Below, in pieces: positions 13,562 to 26,289 of a DNA stretch of 64,000 nt. Where the stretch lies: positions 236,588 to 300,587 of the forward strand of contig VXAA01001513.1 of NCBI GenBank assembly GCA_013399115.1, given 5' to 3'. This DNA comes from Anseranas semipalmata. Taxonomy: Eukaryota; Chordata; Aves; Anseriformes; Anseranatidae. A program made the translations under genes and the position numbers. Below the pieces are notes generated by a model. That model ran no database searches. It had not been told where the DNA came from and saw only the letters and a list, made by a program, of their open reading frames with translations. Positions within the stretch are counted from its first letter, which is position 1. Each line of letters begins with the position of its first letter.

Positions 13562-13585
13562 ATGGTTAATGAAGGTGGTACACAG
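13562..13585 (+). other. Candidate 24-nt microexon
   Basis: A pyrimidine-rich acceptor (CTCCACTTTCTTTTCAG, ending at 13561) is followed after 24 nt by a consensus donor, CAG|GTAAGA, at 13586. The length is a multiple of three. One frame reads MVNEGGTQ, a second is also open (WLMKVVH plus split codons), and the third has a TAA. Such in-frame 3-27-nt exons with strong flanks are typical of neuronal microexons in vertebrates. I do not recognise the host gene and see no clearly paired neighbouring exon. Splice strings can match by chance in 64 kb. Confidence 0.3.
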
Positions 13586-16500
13586 GTAAGAGTCCTGTTA
13601 ATTTAGTAGCTTACTGGCACTGAATTTCCTCTTGCTTACCAGATTTTATTTAATCAATGCTATTTTTTTTAGAAAATCTTAACCTGTTCACATTACAAAC
13701 TCTTCCAAATTAATTAACACAGAAACTCCCTTCTTGTTCTTGAATAAACAAACTCTCACTCTCCTCCCACAGGTATCCACATGGAGATGAGCATGGAGCA
13801 GTCACCTCTGTCCTCCAAATGCCTTTGCTGGGGCAGGTCCTGCATCCAGTGATGTGGGAAAGGACACTTAATCATGCTGCTCTCTTAACGTGAGATCTGT
13901 TACAGAGCTTGCATTTTAAGAAAACATTGAAAATAGTGCAGAATTATTGTCTTCCTGGCTAGAAGTCAGAAAGCCTTCTACTCTGAAGAGACAGAACACT
14001 AAAAAACAGCTAAAAGCAAAAGATAAAAATTTAAATATCCTGGTTCCAGCTGCCCTCCCACACCAAAATCTTCTTCAAACTCCCTTTCCAACCAGTTTCT
14101 GCCACCCTTTCATTTATCTCTATTTCATTCTCACCTTGACAAGTCTTTGCTTTGTGGTGCCTCCCAACCCCAGCCGTGATGAATTCCAGGCGACTCCTCA
14201 CTCCTCTGCCCTTGTCTGCAGCGGTGTTCTCAGCTGCACACCATTTCCTACATCATTTCAGACTTCTTTGGCATCCCAGCAAACAGATAACATCTGGCCC
14301 TGTGTAGGTTTTCCTGCTGAAACACACAACTAGGTTTGCAAAGCAAGGATTGTTTGGCTCCCCTATAATACTGGCAGGCTTGATAATGACTCAGCTATAA
14401 CTAACCTCATTTTGGCATACTAAAAAAAAAATCTTTGCCATCATCCCAAAGTGAATAATGTCCTTTTGGTTAGGAATATTTTGAATACCAACAAAGGACA
14501 TTTGAAAACAAAGAATCAAAAGGGAACTTAGGCTCATTCGCAAAATGAGTGAACTGAAGCGTGGGCAGAGGCAGAGTCAGTGGGTAATTTATCTGAAAAC
14601 TGAGCTCAATGTGATGTGGAGTCCTGTGGTGCAGGAGACTGGGTTTAGTGATCAGCAGTCCCTTTCTAGTCCTAACAACTGGCTGTTGGCACGGGAGTAG
14701 GTCCATGATTTATCTCTGTTAGTTTTTGCTACTGTAAAGGTGAGCACACATGCAGGCTCCTTCTATAGTCAGTAGAAAACATCTCCTGAAGGTATCTCAT
14801 CATCCCTGAAGAGAAGTGTATCAAAGATACAAGAGAGAAATGTCCACAGAGGAAAGCTGAGTGTCCATCTTAGGTGGGACACTTGATTTTTAGGTTGATA
14901 CAGTAGAAGAGATGAATCCTTCCAGTTGTGCTTAATGATAGGAACTGAGAAATTTTTTGTGTGCCTGATTTTTTTGGTAGTCATTTAGCACAAACATGTT
15001 GAAGATTCCCAGTATCTTGAACCACTTGATATTTCCAAGTGACAGAAAATCCTGCTTGCATCACCCTGCCACACAATATGGTGCACCTGGTCTTTCCTTC
15101 CGCGTTAATTACCCAAAGATTAAAAAGAAAAAATTCTGTATTATGAGAAGCTAGAATGTCTGATAAACATTTAGCAAGGGGAACACAGAGTCTGTTTCAT
15201 AGGTTTAATATAGAGATTGCAATCCAGGCTTCAATTTACACTTGACTTTTATGCCAGCAGTGTATGTGGGAAAGCAGATCCTAAATGCCTGACTGACACA
15301 TTAAATGTGATGGGTCTGTAATGCAGGCAGCATTACTAGCAGAAAAGGCCTTGTTATTTGTTTTCTTAAGATCCCTAGGTACTTGGTTTTAAAGCCTGCT
15401 TGGAGCCAAGTGACAAGAATCTTTAAAACTGCAAAGCCAAAAATAGCTCCCACATCCCAGTTACAATAAACTGCAGATAATCTCTCGTGGCAAAATGATG
15501 GAGTGCAGCCTAGTGAAAGCAAAGCAAAAGCTGATGGGGACTCCTGTGCTTCCTGGATGTAGGCTTGACATTTTTCCAGGTAGCACCACACTACACTATT
15601 TCTTTAATTTGAATGTTCTCTCTTCCTCTTCCCAGTGATGTTTAACCCTCATTTGCACTTTCTGCAAGTTTTTTCAGTGAAAGAAGTTAACAGTTTCTTT
15701 CATGTTCGTCCATACATGGAACAAGCTTGTGTTGACCCTCTGGTCTCTTCTCCTTACTGTATCCCTTCTATAAGGTCATCTGCTTTATGATAGGACACTC
15801 TGCTCTTCTCTGGAATTCATATGGTCGATTTTGGTCCATGTGACAGACTTTTGAGTGTCATGGGATTGTTGGTCCTTTCAGGACAGTTGATCTATCTGAC
15901 TCAGCCCATGTCCTTTTTCTTTGATAAAACACAACACTCAATAAGATCACAATCCAGAAAGAGGAATTTTTTGTGTTTGTGTCTCTGATTTACTGTTTTT
16001 CTTCTGGTTGCACAGCTGAAAACCTAGAAATGAACCAGCCAGAAACAAGTAAATATACTTAATTGTCAGCATCATGAGCGACACCACACCAACGGGATAT
16101 TCTGGGTCTCTGCAGCTGCTGCCTGTGTCAAGTGAGGAAACCAGACCCGCATGTTTCTGCTCCAGCTGCTTTGCCCCAAGAGAGAGTTCACACCTCACAG
16201 AGGCACTCTGCTGTGCATCTTAACACTGCACAGCCTTGGGAGGCTATTCTCGATGCCCCTGTTAGGCATCCTGTACCTTTAAAATTAAGGGTACACAGGT
16301 GAAAATATTGATAAGAAATAATGCTAAAAAGACCTGTTGTTTCAGCCGCTTGGAAGAAGCTGAGAGTTGGAGTGCAGCTTCCTAGCTCCTACTTCTTCAA
16401 GACTGAAAATCCTATAGGCATTTCCAAAACCTTGTTACTGAGTTGTTATTGTTGATGCAATTTTTCTTAACCATATCACAGCTAAAAATCAGATTTCATG

Positions 16501-19153
16501 AATTATAGAAAGACCCATGATCAGGTTTCCAAGAGATATATGTACATCAAAAGATATGGAAAAAAAATATCTAAACAATGAAATGAGGAACCACCAAAGC
16601 AGAGCCATGACAGGGTATTTTAGTGCCATTCTCCTAGAAATTCCAAGGCATTTCTCCCTACCAGGGAGCTAGGGTAGGCATGCTTGCTGTACGAGAGCCC
16701 TGCACAGCCTCCAGCTGACACCCAGACATGGAAAGCTTGACAATCTGGAGAAGGAAGCAGTAAGAAAACCCATCATGCAGAAGGGTGGTGGAATACTCTC
16801 TGGTTTCTGCTGTGCCTCATTTTTCTCTGCACTTATGGAAATCTGGAACTCTGTCCTGGTGACACAGAAAGCAACTGAAGCAATTATCCCCTGCTCCTCC
16901 TATCCCCCATCATGCCTGGATCCCCATGGGGACACAGGGCCAAGCCGTGAGCTGTGCTGATGGTTCTCACCAGCCGGACAGGGGCTGTGGAGGGAGTTTG
17001 CAAGAGAATTTGTAGTTTGGAGAATTTTCTCCAAACAAAGGCAGAGTGGGGGGAAGAACTTGTGCTTACTCTTGCAACCTTTTGCAGCAAACCTGCCTAT
17101 GTGGATACAAGCCTGGCCTGGACAACCAGGCTTCAGCAATCATGGGCCGAAATAGGAATTGCCATTGTAGTGTGAGAAAACCTTTTCACTCTGAAAAGTC
17201 AGCAAGGTAATGGAAAGGTCTGGCCTTTAATAAAGGTAGAGACAGGTGCAGAAGTAATCACCTCAGCAACCAACACAGTGCTGATGTCACCAGCTAATGC
17301 AGCACCATGCGTGATGGCTCAGGGTTGTCACATGCAAATTTCGTGTCACCCACCACGGGGCAGGTCTGTGCTGGGCTTGGCAGAAGGATGTCTGAAGAAG
17401 AAAGGCTCCCCCAGCCACATCGGCTGTGACAGAAACCCGTGTCCTTGCTTAGGCTGTGGTTTTGGAGGGAGTTTGCATGAGTTAGGTGCTCAAACCTATG
17501 AGACTGGAGTGGTATGGCTTCTGCAAATAGGGCATAATCGAGTGTGTCTCCAGGTATTTCTCCTTTGTATTGCAATGCGGTGCAGAGCCACCACTGACTC
17601 AGGGGAGTTTAATTTGTCTCTATTATATGCATCTGTGTCTTGCTCACACATCCTTTCCGAGAAGAGCTGTAAATGATTTTTTTATGAAAAACAGGCACTC
17701 ACATACGTATTATTTCTTTTTGTGTCTAAGAAAAATGAGCCTTTTCATTTAATTTGCTCCAATTTCTCCCTTCAGTCCTCCCAATTACAGACCTGTAGAC
17801 TGCAATTATTGTATGTTTTATCTGCTCTCACAAAAGGGTAGAATAAATCAGTAACACAAGTGTCAGCAATGTCGCTGTGGGGTAAGGCGAAGCTCTTCTG
17901 TCAGCAATCAGAAGCGTATTATCAGCTTAGCCATTTCTAATTTTTTGGTGGCAGCAAGGGAGACATGGATGTAGACCAGCTTTGAAGTAGCATCGTTGCT
18001 TTTAAAACACAAACATTCCTGCTACCGTAGACAAGATGCATCATAACATGGGTCTGCTTTCTGACTCTTTACATCAGCCTGCTGACAGAACAACGTGAAA
18101 TACAGTAAACATCTTGGTCCTCTTGATCCACTTGAGTTTGGTTCTGCTGAGACTCTTCTTACAGCCCTGGAAATGGGAGTAGTCCGAGGCCGTGCAGCCA
18201 CAATTCAGTAACCTACAGGACATCACAACATTTGCTCATGTTACTTTGAGGTGCATCCACAGAAGGTGGCAACACATAAGCACTAATTTGTCTTCAAAAG
18301 TTCTAGGATAAATCCAGAAATGCAGCTTTTTACTCTAAGTAAACCTGAAAAAGGTTTATTTCATACTTAAATTACAGCAGTTGATTAGGCTCACCAACTT
18401 GATACATTAGAGCTATTACAAAGAACTGACAATGGGGTGAGAGGGAGTGGGGGCCTCCATTTGAACTCCATCCCAATTTTCTATTGTGTTATCCAAGAGG
18501 ACCTTGGCAGCTACCAGATCATCAAAGGTGGCGTGCTTGTTTTTTTAATGTCATGACAGTAACTTATTAGGGGGATACTGAACCAAGTAAGGCCAAGCAT
18601 ATTGTGTGTGTTTAAAGTCTCAGAGCAGCGAGCAACACTTCATCCATTTAATTGCAGAGACGGGATGCTTCTGTGCCAGCAGAGTCCAGCCATAGCTGCT
18701 AGCAATTCCTTTAGACCAGTAGGCACAGAAAGTGAATATACTAAAGGTCAAGGTGTTACGTGTGTCTTTTAAAATCCTGACTAATATAAAATTAAGACTT
18801 TTGCAACCAGTTTGGCAAGGAAGATGAAAGGCTTTGTGAAAAGTTGCACAGTTATTGACATGCCTGCCAAGATTTCAGGAGTCCTACATCAAGTGCAATT
18901 TCCCACTTGAATTCTCTGGCTTTCCATGAAAGGTAAGAGAGGAAGGGATAGAGCAAAGCAGGGGAGAGTGGGCGGGCATGAGAGGCTGGGAAATAAGGAA
19001 AGCAAAAGAAAATAAATGACCGATAGGGTTTCCAGGAATTCGTCCTGTCCCTGTCATGGTTCTAATGCACATCAGGTTAGTCAAAGAAAAGACATGACAG
19101 AAAGGTGGCTAAAACACTTTAATATTTCAGAATTGCAAAATGAGAGCAATTTT

Positions 19154-19171
19154 GGGGAGGGGAGGGGAGGG
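19154..19171 (+). promoter_or_regulatory. G-quadruplex motif with one-base loops
   Basis: Three runs of four G and a last run of three are separated by single A bases (GGGGAGGGGAGGGGAGGG). Single-base loops are the most stable class of intramolecular G4 in vitro. No promoter or exon is evident next to it, so any role is unknown. Confidence 0.6.
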
Positions 19172-21929
19172 ATGGCATGGTACAAGAGCTCACAGGGAGG
19201 AGAGAGCTTATTGCTGTGCAGGGGATTGTGCAAGGCAGTTCAGATGCCATCACACAGCTATGTAACGTTAGAGCTGGCAACATTCAGAGGACCTTTGAAG
19301 TCCTCAGTGTCAGCAATAACCTGGAGGAGCTTGACTGAAAAAAGGCCACTACACTACAGTGGCAACAACATCTGTGACCCCAAAGCAAAATGGGCTGGAA
19401 GAGAATCATTATTTCATGAGAAATTGATAAAAAAGGCAGTCATCAGTTTTCCTCAGGAAGTTTTATGTTTTTTACAAGAAAACCTATAGACTAAACCAAC
19501 ACTTTTTGCAGTTTCCCTTTTTCTGCTCTATTTCCTTCCATAATTCCTCTCCACCCTTATTTTATAGGAATAGGAAATGAAAAAGAAGAAATATGGAAAA
19601 AGAGTGAAGAAGAAAGAAGAGGATATATTCTTTAATTATGACAGAATTTTTTCTTCATCATGTGAATTATATTTTCCATATATATTTCCTAAGGACTGTT
19701 TGCTGTAATAAATAGATAATCTGGAGTTCTCTGGCTTGTTCAGTTCCTAACACAGTCCTGGGCTTTGCTGAGGGTTAATTTTGGCAGGAATACACGCAGC
19801 CTTCCAGACAAAGAAGGCAGGGCTGGGAGCTCTCAGAATCCTTCGGTGACAATGTGACCCATCTGTAGGACACACAGAGAGAGAAACTTGGATCCAGATC
19901 TTTAAGAATTGGTTAAAAACCTCTCGCTGGATAAAAGCAGAAAACCCTGCTGTGATCAGTCTCAGGAGGTAATTTAAGTTAACTAGGCAATTTTGGCCAG
20001 TATTCAAGCAGGAAGGGATGTGAACCCTCCCAACCTTTCTTTGAAGTTATAGATATGTACGAACACACTGAGAATGTCTTTGATAGGATCCCAGCCATTG
20101 AAAATTGAAGTTTCTGTAATCACACTTTAAAAACATTTTGAAAATAATCATCCCATCAGAGTGTCCTTTTATGGCTTCTCATGTCAGGCTGGGTCAGCAG
20201 CATCACGCTGTGACATGTAGCATGTCATTAAATCAGAGAGTGGTGTATCTTAATGGCAGGGATCAAATATTAAGCCATGGAGAGAAATACACAGGGCTCC
20301 ATGGTGCTGACCCTTTTACTCTTGTGTATATATTGGTTACTCTGCATGGTCAGCCCTCTCTCCTCGTTCCCAGTGCGTCCTCCCTGAGGAACACTGGAGG
20401 AAGTGAAAGGCATGGCCTTTAGAGGGCTGGAAAATTAACAAGAAAAAAAAAAAATCAGGACAATTTGCAGAAAGCCTCCCATCCATACTCCTGGCCACAC
20501 AGCAGAGCATGCTGCCAAGGGCAAGTGGTTCACCAAGCCTTTATCTTCTCCTCAAAGATGAGGAGCTAATGCAGACTGGTGGCCAGGAGGGACCACAAGG
20601 ACAGACCTCCATGGTGGGCAGGTTCCCCACTGCCCCTGGCTGCATGGCATTGACTTTCTTCTCTCCCCTGTAGCAAGTCAAATTTTTCTCTCATGTTTCT
20701 GTATTTTAGTAGCTTGTTCCAGCTAAAAGCAGTGACTTCTTACTGTCTACAGCAATGATAGTTGTGGGAAGTGTTCATATCCCAATTTTTAAGGCCCACA
20801 AAGATATTTAAATGACCCTTTGCTTTGGAAGGTCTGGTCCAGATAGCAGCTGAGTTTGTCCCCACAGGGACTCAGTTGCTGCAGCACCACGTGTGTGGTG
20901 CCATGGAAAGGCCTATCTTCTCATCACCAAGCAGTCTGTTCTAACCACTGGGCAAGACAGTCCCAGCCTGGATTTCTTTCCCTTTTTTTTCCCTAGCATA
21001 CTTGAGTGTTTTGCAAAGGAGCACAGCTCCAGAAGGAAGTTCTGAGCCTGCTTTCCTCCAGAGCAGTTTGCAGCCTCAGGGCAAAGGTGCTCTCCTGGGA
21101 GACTCTGGTGCGAGCAGAGGGTGGGAAGACAGTCTCCCATTTCCTGGTGGCTTTTTTTAAACTATTAGGACAATAAAAGCTAAAAATGAACAGGAAGAGA
21201 ACAGAGGATGATTAGTGTAAATGTACTTAGCAAAGCCAAGCCTTTGGGCAACCAGAGTGGACAATGCTTAATTCACTGCTGCTGGGAGGGCACAGGCATG
21301 AGGCAGGGACTGGGCTGCTCAGCCCTGCGAGGGTGAAGGCACCTCCAGGCTTGCCCAGGACCATGCTGTTGCATGCTCCCAAGGCTAGATAGCAGCAAAG
21401 GCTGAAATTTTGGGGTGGCAGGTGGCTGTGTGATTAAGACAAACTTCAGCAACCAAATCCATGCTACCCAAGCATGCTGAACCCAAGGAGCCAGCCTCGG
21501 GTAAAGCCAGGGGCAGCCTTAGTTTTCTTGAATCCTGTCTGTGTGCCATCCTCTCTGCTCCCCTCTTAAAGCAAAAGTGCTTCCTTAACCTGTCTGCAGC
21601 TCTGGAGGGGGAGCAATCCTGAGACTTTCAGAGCTGAATCAGGACCTCAACAGCAAACAGTGGAAGCACAGGGTCAGAAAAACACATCAGTGGTCCTTAA
21701 CTAACATCCCCACAGGGCTGGAAGTGTAGGATTCATCCCTGTCCCGTGGGCTGTTCCTTCAGAGAAACAAGATTCCTTATGCATTCAATTTCTCATTTCC
21801 TCCCTCTTCATCCAAGATGATGTTAATGTAGCAACGCTCAGGGCAGGGGAAATCATTCCTTCCTCACGCAGAGTCTGCAGCTTGGTCACAGCTGAGTGAA
21901 AGATGTATTACACTAATGGAGTTTTCTTG

Positions 21930-21966
21930 TTTTTTTGTTCGTTTGTTTGTTTGTTTATTTGTTTTC
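21930..21966. repeat. (GTTT)n microsatellite
   Basis: About eight GTTT-type units, including GTTC and TATT variants, lie in a T-rich context. It encodes the Phe/Val-rich start of a short frame that should be ignored. Confidence 0.85.
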
Positions 21967-23396
21967 AGACTGGGTAAATCCACAGTACGGCTGCATCTGA
22001 TTTCTAATCCATTAGTCACCTCTCACTCCTGTTGGAAAATGCTGAGTTATGTTTTCCATCTCCCATTGCCATTAACTCTTACTTCCAGCTTAAGCCACTT
22101 CCAACTTTGCTGTTTTTAGCCACAGCTATGCACAGCATCACCACTTGTCTGGATCCTGGTGCTTTTTGCGCCTTTTTGTGCTCCAAATGGAGCGACACCT
22201 TGGGGACAGATGCAAAAGGGCCTTGTAGTCAGGACTGTATGACATGGCCATCAGTAAGAGCCCGGACTGGCTTTGTGCACCCTCAGTCCTGAGTTTTGTA
22301 AGTGCACAGAGTACAGCTTTACTCAAAACCCCCCATGTCCTGGTTACAATCCCATTCATTCAGATCTGGTCCAGAATCTTCAGCTGAAGGCTTGCTGTGT
22401 CCATGTCCATCTTTTTGGTCTGCATCTCTCAACAGTGAGCTCTTCAGCTAGCCAGCTGCCCCTGGATATCATGGTAATGAAATGACAGTAACAGAAGGTT
22501 TCATTTTGATTCAGAAGATCAGGAACCTGCTCATCCTTACCTGATAAAAGGGGAGGATGTGTCAGCAGACCAGGTAATCTGGAAGTGTCTGCATATTTCC
22601 TCTCCCTGGCTGTGCCATGATGTTGGGCAATGTGAGAGCATCACCTCCCCATGCCACCCCCTGCTACTTTAGTGAGAAACTAACCCAAAACTGAGGCTGT
22701 GCTGCACTGAATTATCCTGCCTTGAGGTAACCAGATGCTCATTTGTGCCAACCTGGGTGTCCCTGCTGACAGCCAAGAGGTTGTTTTCTCACAGCTCATA
22801 GCAGAAATGCACTTGTAACTTTTGACTGCTGGTATTTTTCAGATTTCTTAGAGTTCAATAAACTTATGCAATGACATGGAAGAGATAAAAGTACCATGCC
22901 AATGCTTTTCCTTTCATTGTGTCTTCTGGGAAAGGTTGAAATGCAGCCTGCTTGTTTCATTGCCTTGCATGTTTCTACCGGGTGCTCTCCATTCTCCCAG
23001 AGGTGAGACCATGTTTCACCCCGGTGCTCCTATCTCTGGGCTTACCAACTTCAGCTGGAATGACTGCTTGCCCATCACAGCCTGTTGTCTGTGATGCAAG
23101 GCCAGAGCAAGGATACCAGCCACCACTGGCTTTGTTTCCTACTGCCCAAAGGCCTCCCAGGTTCTGCAGAAGTCAGCCCACAAGGGTTTAATGAAGGTAA
23201 AAACACTCAGCCCTGCCCTTGTCAGGTTGTATGAAAGAAATAACATGGTAGGTGATCACAGCAGGAGAAGGCAGAAAGGGCAGTGCTGTGCCATGGAATG
23301 CACCCTGCAGAACATTTAGAGTGCCTCCCCTCCCCAAATCTGTGCCAAGCTTCCTTGGCAGAGCTCTGTGGCCTCTGATCCAAGTCCTCTTCTCAC

Positions 23397-23411
23397 CTGG
23401 TGAAACAAATC
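23397..23411 (-). other. Candidate 15/21-nt microexon, minus strand
   Basis: Read on the minus strand, a pyrimidine-rich CTCCCATCTCACCTTCAG is followed by TTTCAG, giving two tandem acceptors. Then come GATTTGTTTCACCAG and a strong donor GTGAGAAG. The exon would be 15 nt (DLFHQ) or, from the first acceptor, 21 nt (23397-23417; FQDLFHQ), both multiples of three. No host gene is recognised. Chance is a serious alternative. Confidence 0.18.
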
Positions 23412-24039
23412 CTGAAACTGAAGGTGAGATGGGAGACTTGCAATGTCTCATCAAGTGATACAAACATCAGAAAGAGACCACATTCACATCATTTCTGCTG
23501 CCAAGCCCCACCTGATTGTGCTGGGTGAAGGACTTGGATTATCGGATGGTCCTTTCACAACCAGAGACTTTGAGTAGAATTCAGAACAAGGCCAACATGT
23601 GTTGATCATGGCTGTGCTCCTCTGTTTCACCCAATGTCCAGATGCTATTTCTGCTCTCTCATAGCACAACCCAAGCTGTAATTAGCAGCTCATCAGCATG
23701 CCCTGCCTGACCTTAGGGTCCAGTTTGGAGAGGCTAGCAGGTCCTGAGGCTGTAGGAGAAGCAGGCTGCAGGGATGACACTGAGTCTCCCCAGAACCCTG
23801 GGCTCTTATCCTATTATTAGAAGATTTTGCAGCCAAAGGATGCAAAGACTGAACCCCACAGACTGAACAGAGCACTGGGGCCTCAGATGGTCCCTACTCC
23901 AGCCATTGCTGGGAAACTATCACAAAGAACTTCTTCAATAAGCATTTGATCTTCTGAGTCCAACTTCAGCATGAGAAATTTAAAATCTCTACATATTCCA
24001 TTTGTAAATACACCTAAATGTCAGTGAAATGACAACGGG

Positions 24040-24116
24040 GTGACAAATTTGCCATTACTTTACTCCAGCTTTACACTGCTGCAACTTCTTTGAAATCCAG
24101 CAGAGTAATTCAGAGG
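24040..24116. repeat. Possible remnant of a palindromic sauropsid repeat
   Basis: The pattern TTTACACTGCTGCAACTTC followed by TTGAAATCCAGCAGAGTAAT resembles, at low identity, an abundant palindromic element in reptile and bird genomes with TTTACACCAGTGTAACTCC-type arms. The match is from memory of the general pattern, and no family name is asserted. Confidence 0.25.
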
Positions 24117-25475
24117 TGAGTGGAATGCATATTACGAAGGATTGCCCTTAGCAGTAAGGGTTACACCTGTGATCCATTCTCAGTGTGCTTTTTCCTACCA
24201 AGTACTGCCAAGTGCTAAAATAGTCATTGGAGAGGTCACCAAGAGTTCAGTGTTCTCAAGAATCTCATGCTTTGTTTTTTTGGCACTGGCAGCACAACAG
24301 CACTGCTTAAATTTAATTCTCTTGAAAATAAAAGACAACCATGCCTCTTAGTACAAGATTTCAGGCATGTTTGTTAGTCGATAATTACTCTTAACCCATC
24401 ATGGCCCTTGCAAAATAATCTTGTTCCTCACACACAACAATCTGTTACAGGAATGATTACATTACGCTTTCAGTAAGAAAGCTCACAAATTGATTTGTTT
24501 TCTATTAACCAAACAAAAACTGTAATGCATCATCTAGCTCGGCTGCAGGAAAGACGAAAAAGTGTTGGGCAAGTTCTTGTACCTACTTCTAGCCACTAAA
24601 AATTAGCTGTTACAGTTTTAACAACAAAGTGTTACTCGGTTTCTATTATGAGTATTTTTCCATTTAATTCCAGCCTACGTCATGTCTTTTGAGGTCATTC
24701 CGTGCTTCATGAGAATCTCTGTGCCTGTAGCTAGTGGCAAGACATGCCAAAATATGCATTTTTCCCTTTGGGTCAGTAGACAACCCAAAATTCCAAAGAA
24801 ACACAAGCACGGCCACAGCAGGAAGTGAATAGATATGCATAATTTACTTACATAAGCACATCCTCCCTCCACGGTACAAAAGGCACGTGCACCACACCGC
24901 TGCTGGGAGGAGGGGACTGGCAAGACCACGAAGGATGCAACCCCAGTCTCTTTGCTCCCTGCTGGGAAGCCCCAGGGTCTCTGGCTTTTCCTGCAGCTGG
25001 GCCCACTGCAAGCAAAGACACAAGTTTACTTTGGGGCACTGTAAGAGCAAGTGAAGGGAAGTCTGACTCCAGAGTCAAATACACAAAGGGCTGTCTGACA
25101 GGGCAGGGCCCTGGTCTCTGATCCCTGCTCTCAGAGCTGCTCCTATGCTGTCTGCGAAGGCTGTCTTTCATCTGCAACAGCACTAAGAGCAATTTGTGCA
25201 AGCTGGCCTCAAAACAGACACTGCATGCTGTCTGCTGAACAATAGCTAGATACAGGCTTTTTCCTACAGCCCTGACAGGATAAACCTAAGCCTTGGGTAG
25301 AGGCAGGATTTAGCCCTCTGGATGCCCTGATAGCTATCTGTCAGAGACACTTTACACCCAGCACATGCAATTTTCTCTCTTGCCCTGAATATGGAAGGCA
25401 GCTTTAGGCCTGGATTCACTCCAGATCATCCACCTTCCCAGAGCCATGTTTCATCCCTTTCCATCTCTTCTGCAG

Positions 25476-25538
25476 CAGTTCAGAAACCCGAGTTTCATGT
25501 GGGGAGGCAAAAAGATGCAAGAGGGAGGGCAAACAAAG
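25476..25538 (+). other. Candidate 63-nt exon with strong splice sites
   Basis: A long pyrimidine tract (CATCCCTTTCCATCTCTTC) leads into TGCAGCAG, a tandem NAGNAG acceptor giving starts at 25476 or 25479. The donor is AAG|GTAAGTGG, a full match to the core consensus, with the intron starting at 25539. The exon would be 63 or 60 nt, both multiples of three. It is purine-rich (enhancer-like) and open in all three frames: QFRNPSFMWGGKKMQEGGQTK minus its last residue, SSETRVSCGEAKRCKREGKQ, or VQKPEFHVGRQKDARGRANK. No known protein is recognised. Confidence 0.32.
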
Positions 25539-26289
25539 GTAAGTGGACTGCTGAAGTCAAGGGAAAACCTATAAACAAGTCCTGAAATGATAAGTTATCA
25601 CATGCAGATGCAGTAAGAACATGGTGTAGACAGTCAAGTTTCAAGGTAAAAGGAGAAGGAAGGATTCATTTCAAAAGTGTTCAGTCAATAGCACTCACAG
25701 CTCTGGAGGAGTCCTTCTTTATGTATAACAGAAAAGCCAACAGGTTTCTGAAAATTCCTTTTGCCTCTTGAAAACTACCTAGGTTTTGTCTCTTGAAAAC
25801 TGCCTGGATGCAATAATCACAGAAAAACCTGGACTGACAAGACTCTAAAAACTATGTTCCATCTATTTAGGCTACAAATATGATAAGGGTCAGATCCTAC
25901 TTTCAGGACATGTGCCATCAGTAGCTGAAGTAGCCAGAACTTATAATCAAACTAAATGATCAAGCGTGGTATTTTTTAAGAGCAATGCAGGACTTAGATT
26001 TATGTGCTTAGATATCCAGTTAAGGTGGAAGACTTGGAAAGACTGATTTGGATACCAATGAGTAATTAATTCAAGCTTAGTTATATGCCAGGATTTACAA
26101 CAACTTTTTAGGGGAAAAAGAGTTAAAGACAGTGATAATGCAAAATGAGATAAAATTAAACAGTATTTTGCAAGTATACTGGACTAGAGTCTTAGACAAA
26201 AAAATGCCGCAGGTAGAATTCATTTGGTAGCTTTATCAAAAATATATTTCATACACTACCAGATATGAAATTATGCAAGAGAAGATGAG
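25539..26289. other. Unique AT-rich stretch
   Basis: No gene was recognised. Its right part may be the most decayed 5' portion of the ancient CR1 that follows, but I cannot align it reliably. Confidence 0.5.

Larger units (their letters stand above)
13586..25475. other. Unique non-coding stretch with small motifs
   Basis: Contains a G4 motif (19154-19171), a GTTT microsatellite (21930-21966), a minus-strand microexon-like element (23397-23411), a weak palindromic repeat trace (24040-24116) and CpG-retaining candidate conserved blocks near 17860-17990 and 24480-24860. The longest frame in the window (157 codons, 19016-19489, plus) lies here. It runs through the G-rich tract and shows no known domain, so it is not called as a gene. 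Confidence 0.5.

Noticed and set aside
14669..14739. Splice-flanked 71-nt element with AAG|GTGAGC donor
   Set aside because: Stops in every frame and a modest acceptor.
18879..18932. 54-nt element with AAG|GTAAGAG donor
   Set aside because: The upstream acceptor lacks a pyrimidine tract, and only one frame is open.
19016..19489. Longest ORF in the window (157 codons, plus)
   Set aside because: Low-order composition, passes through a G-rich tract, no known domain, no start context or splice support. This length is expected by chance in 64 kb over six frames.
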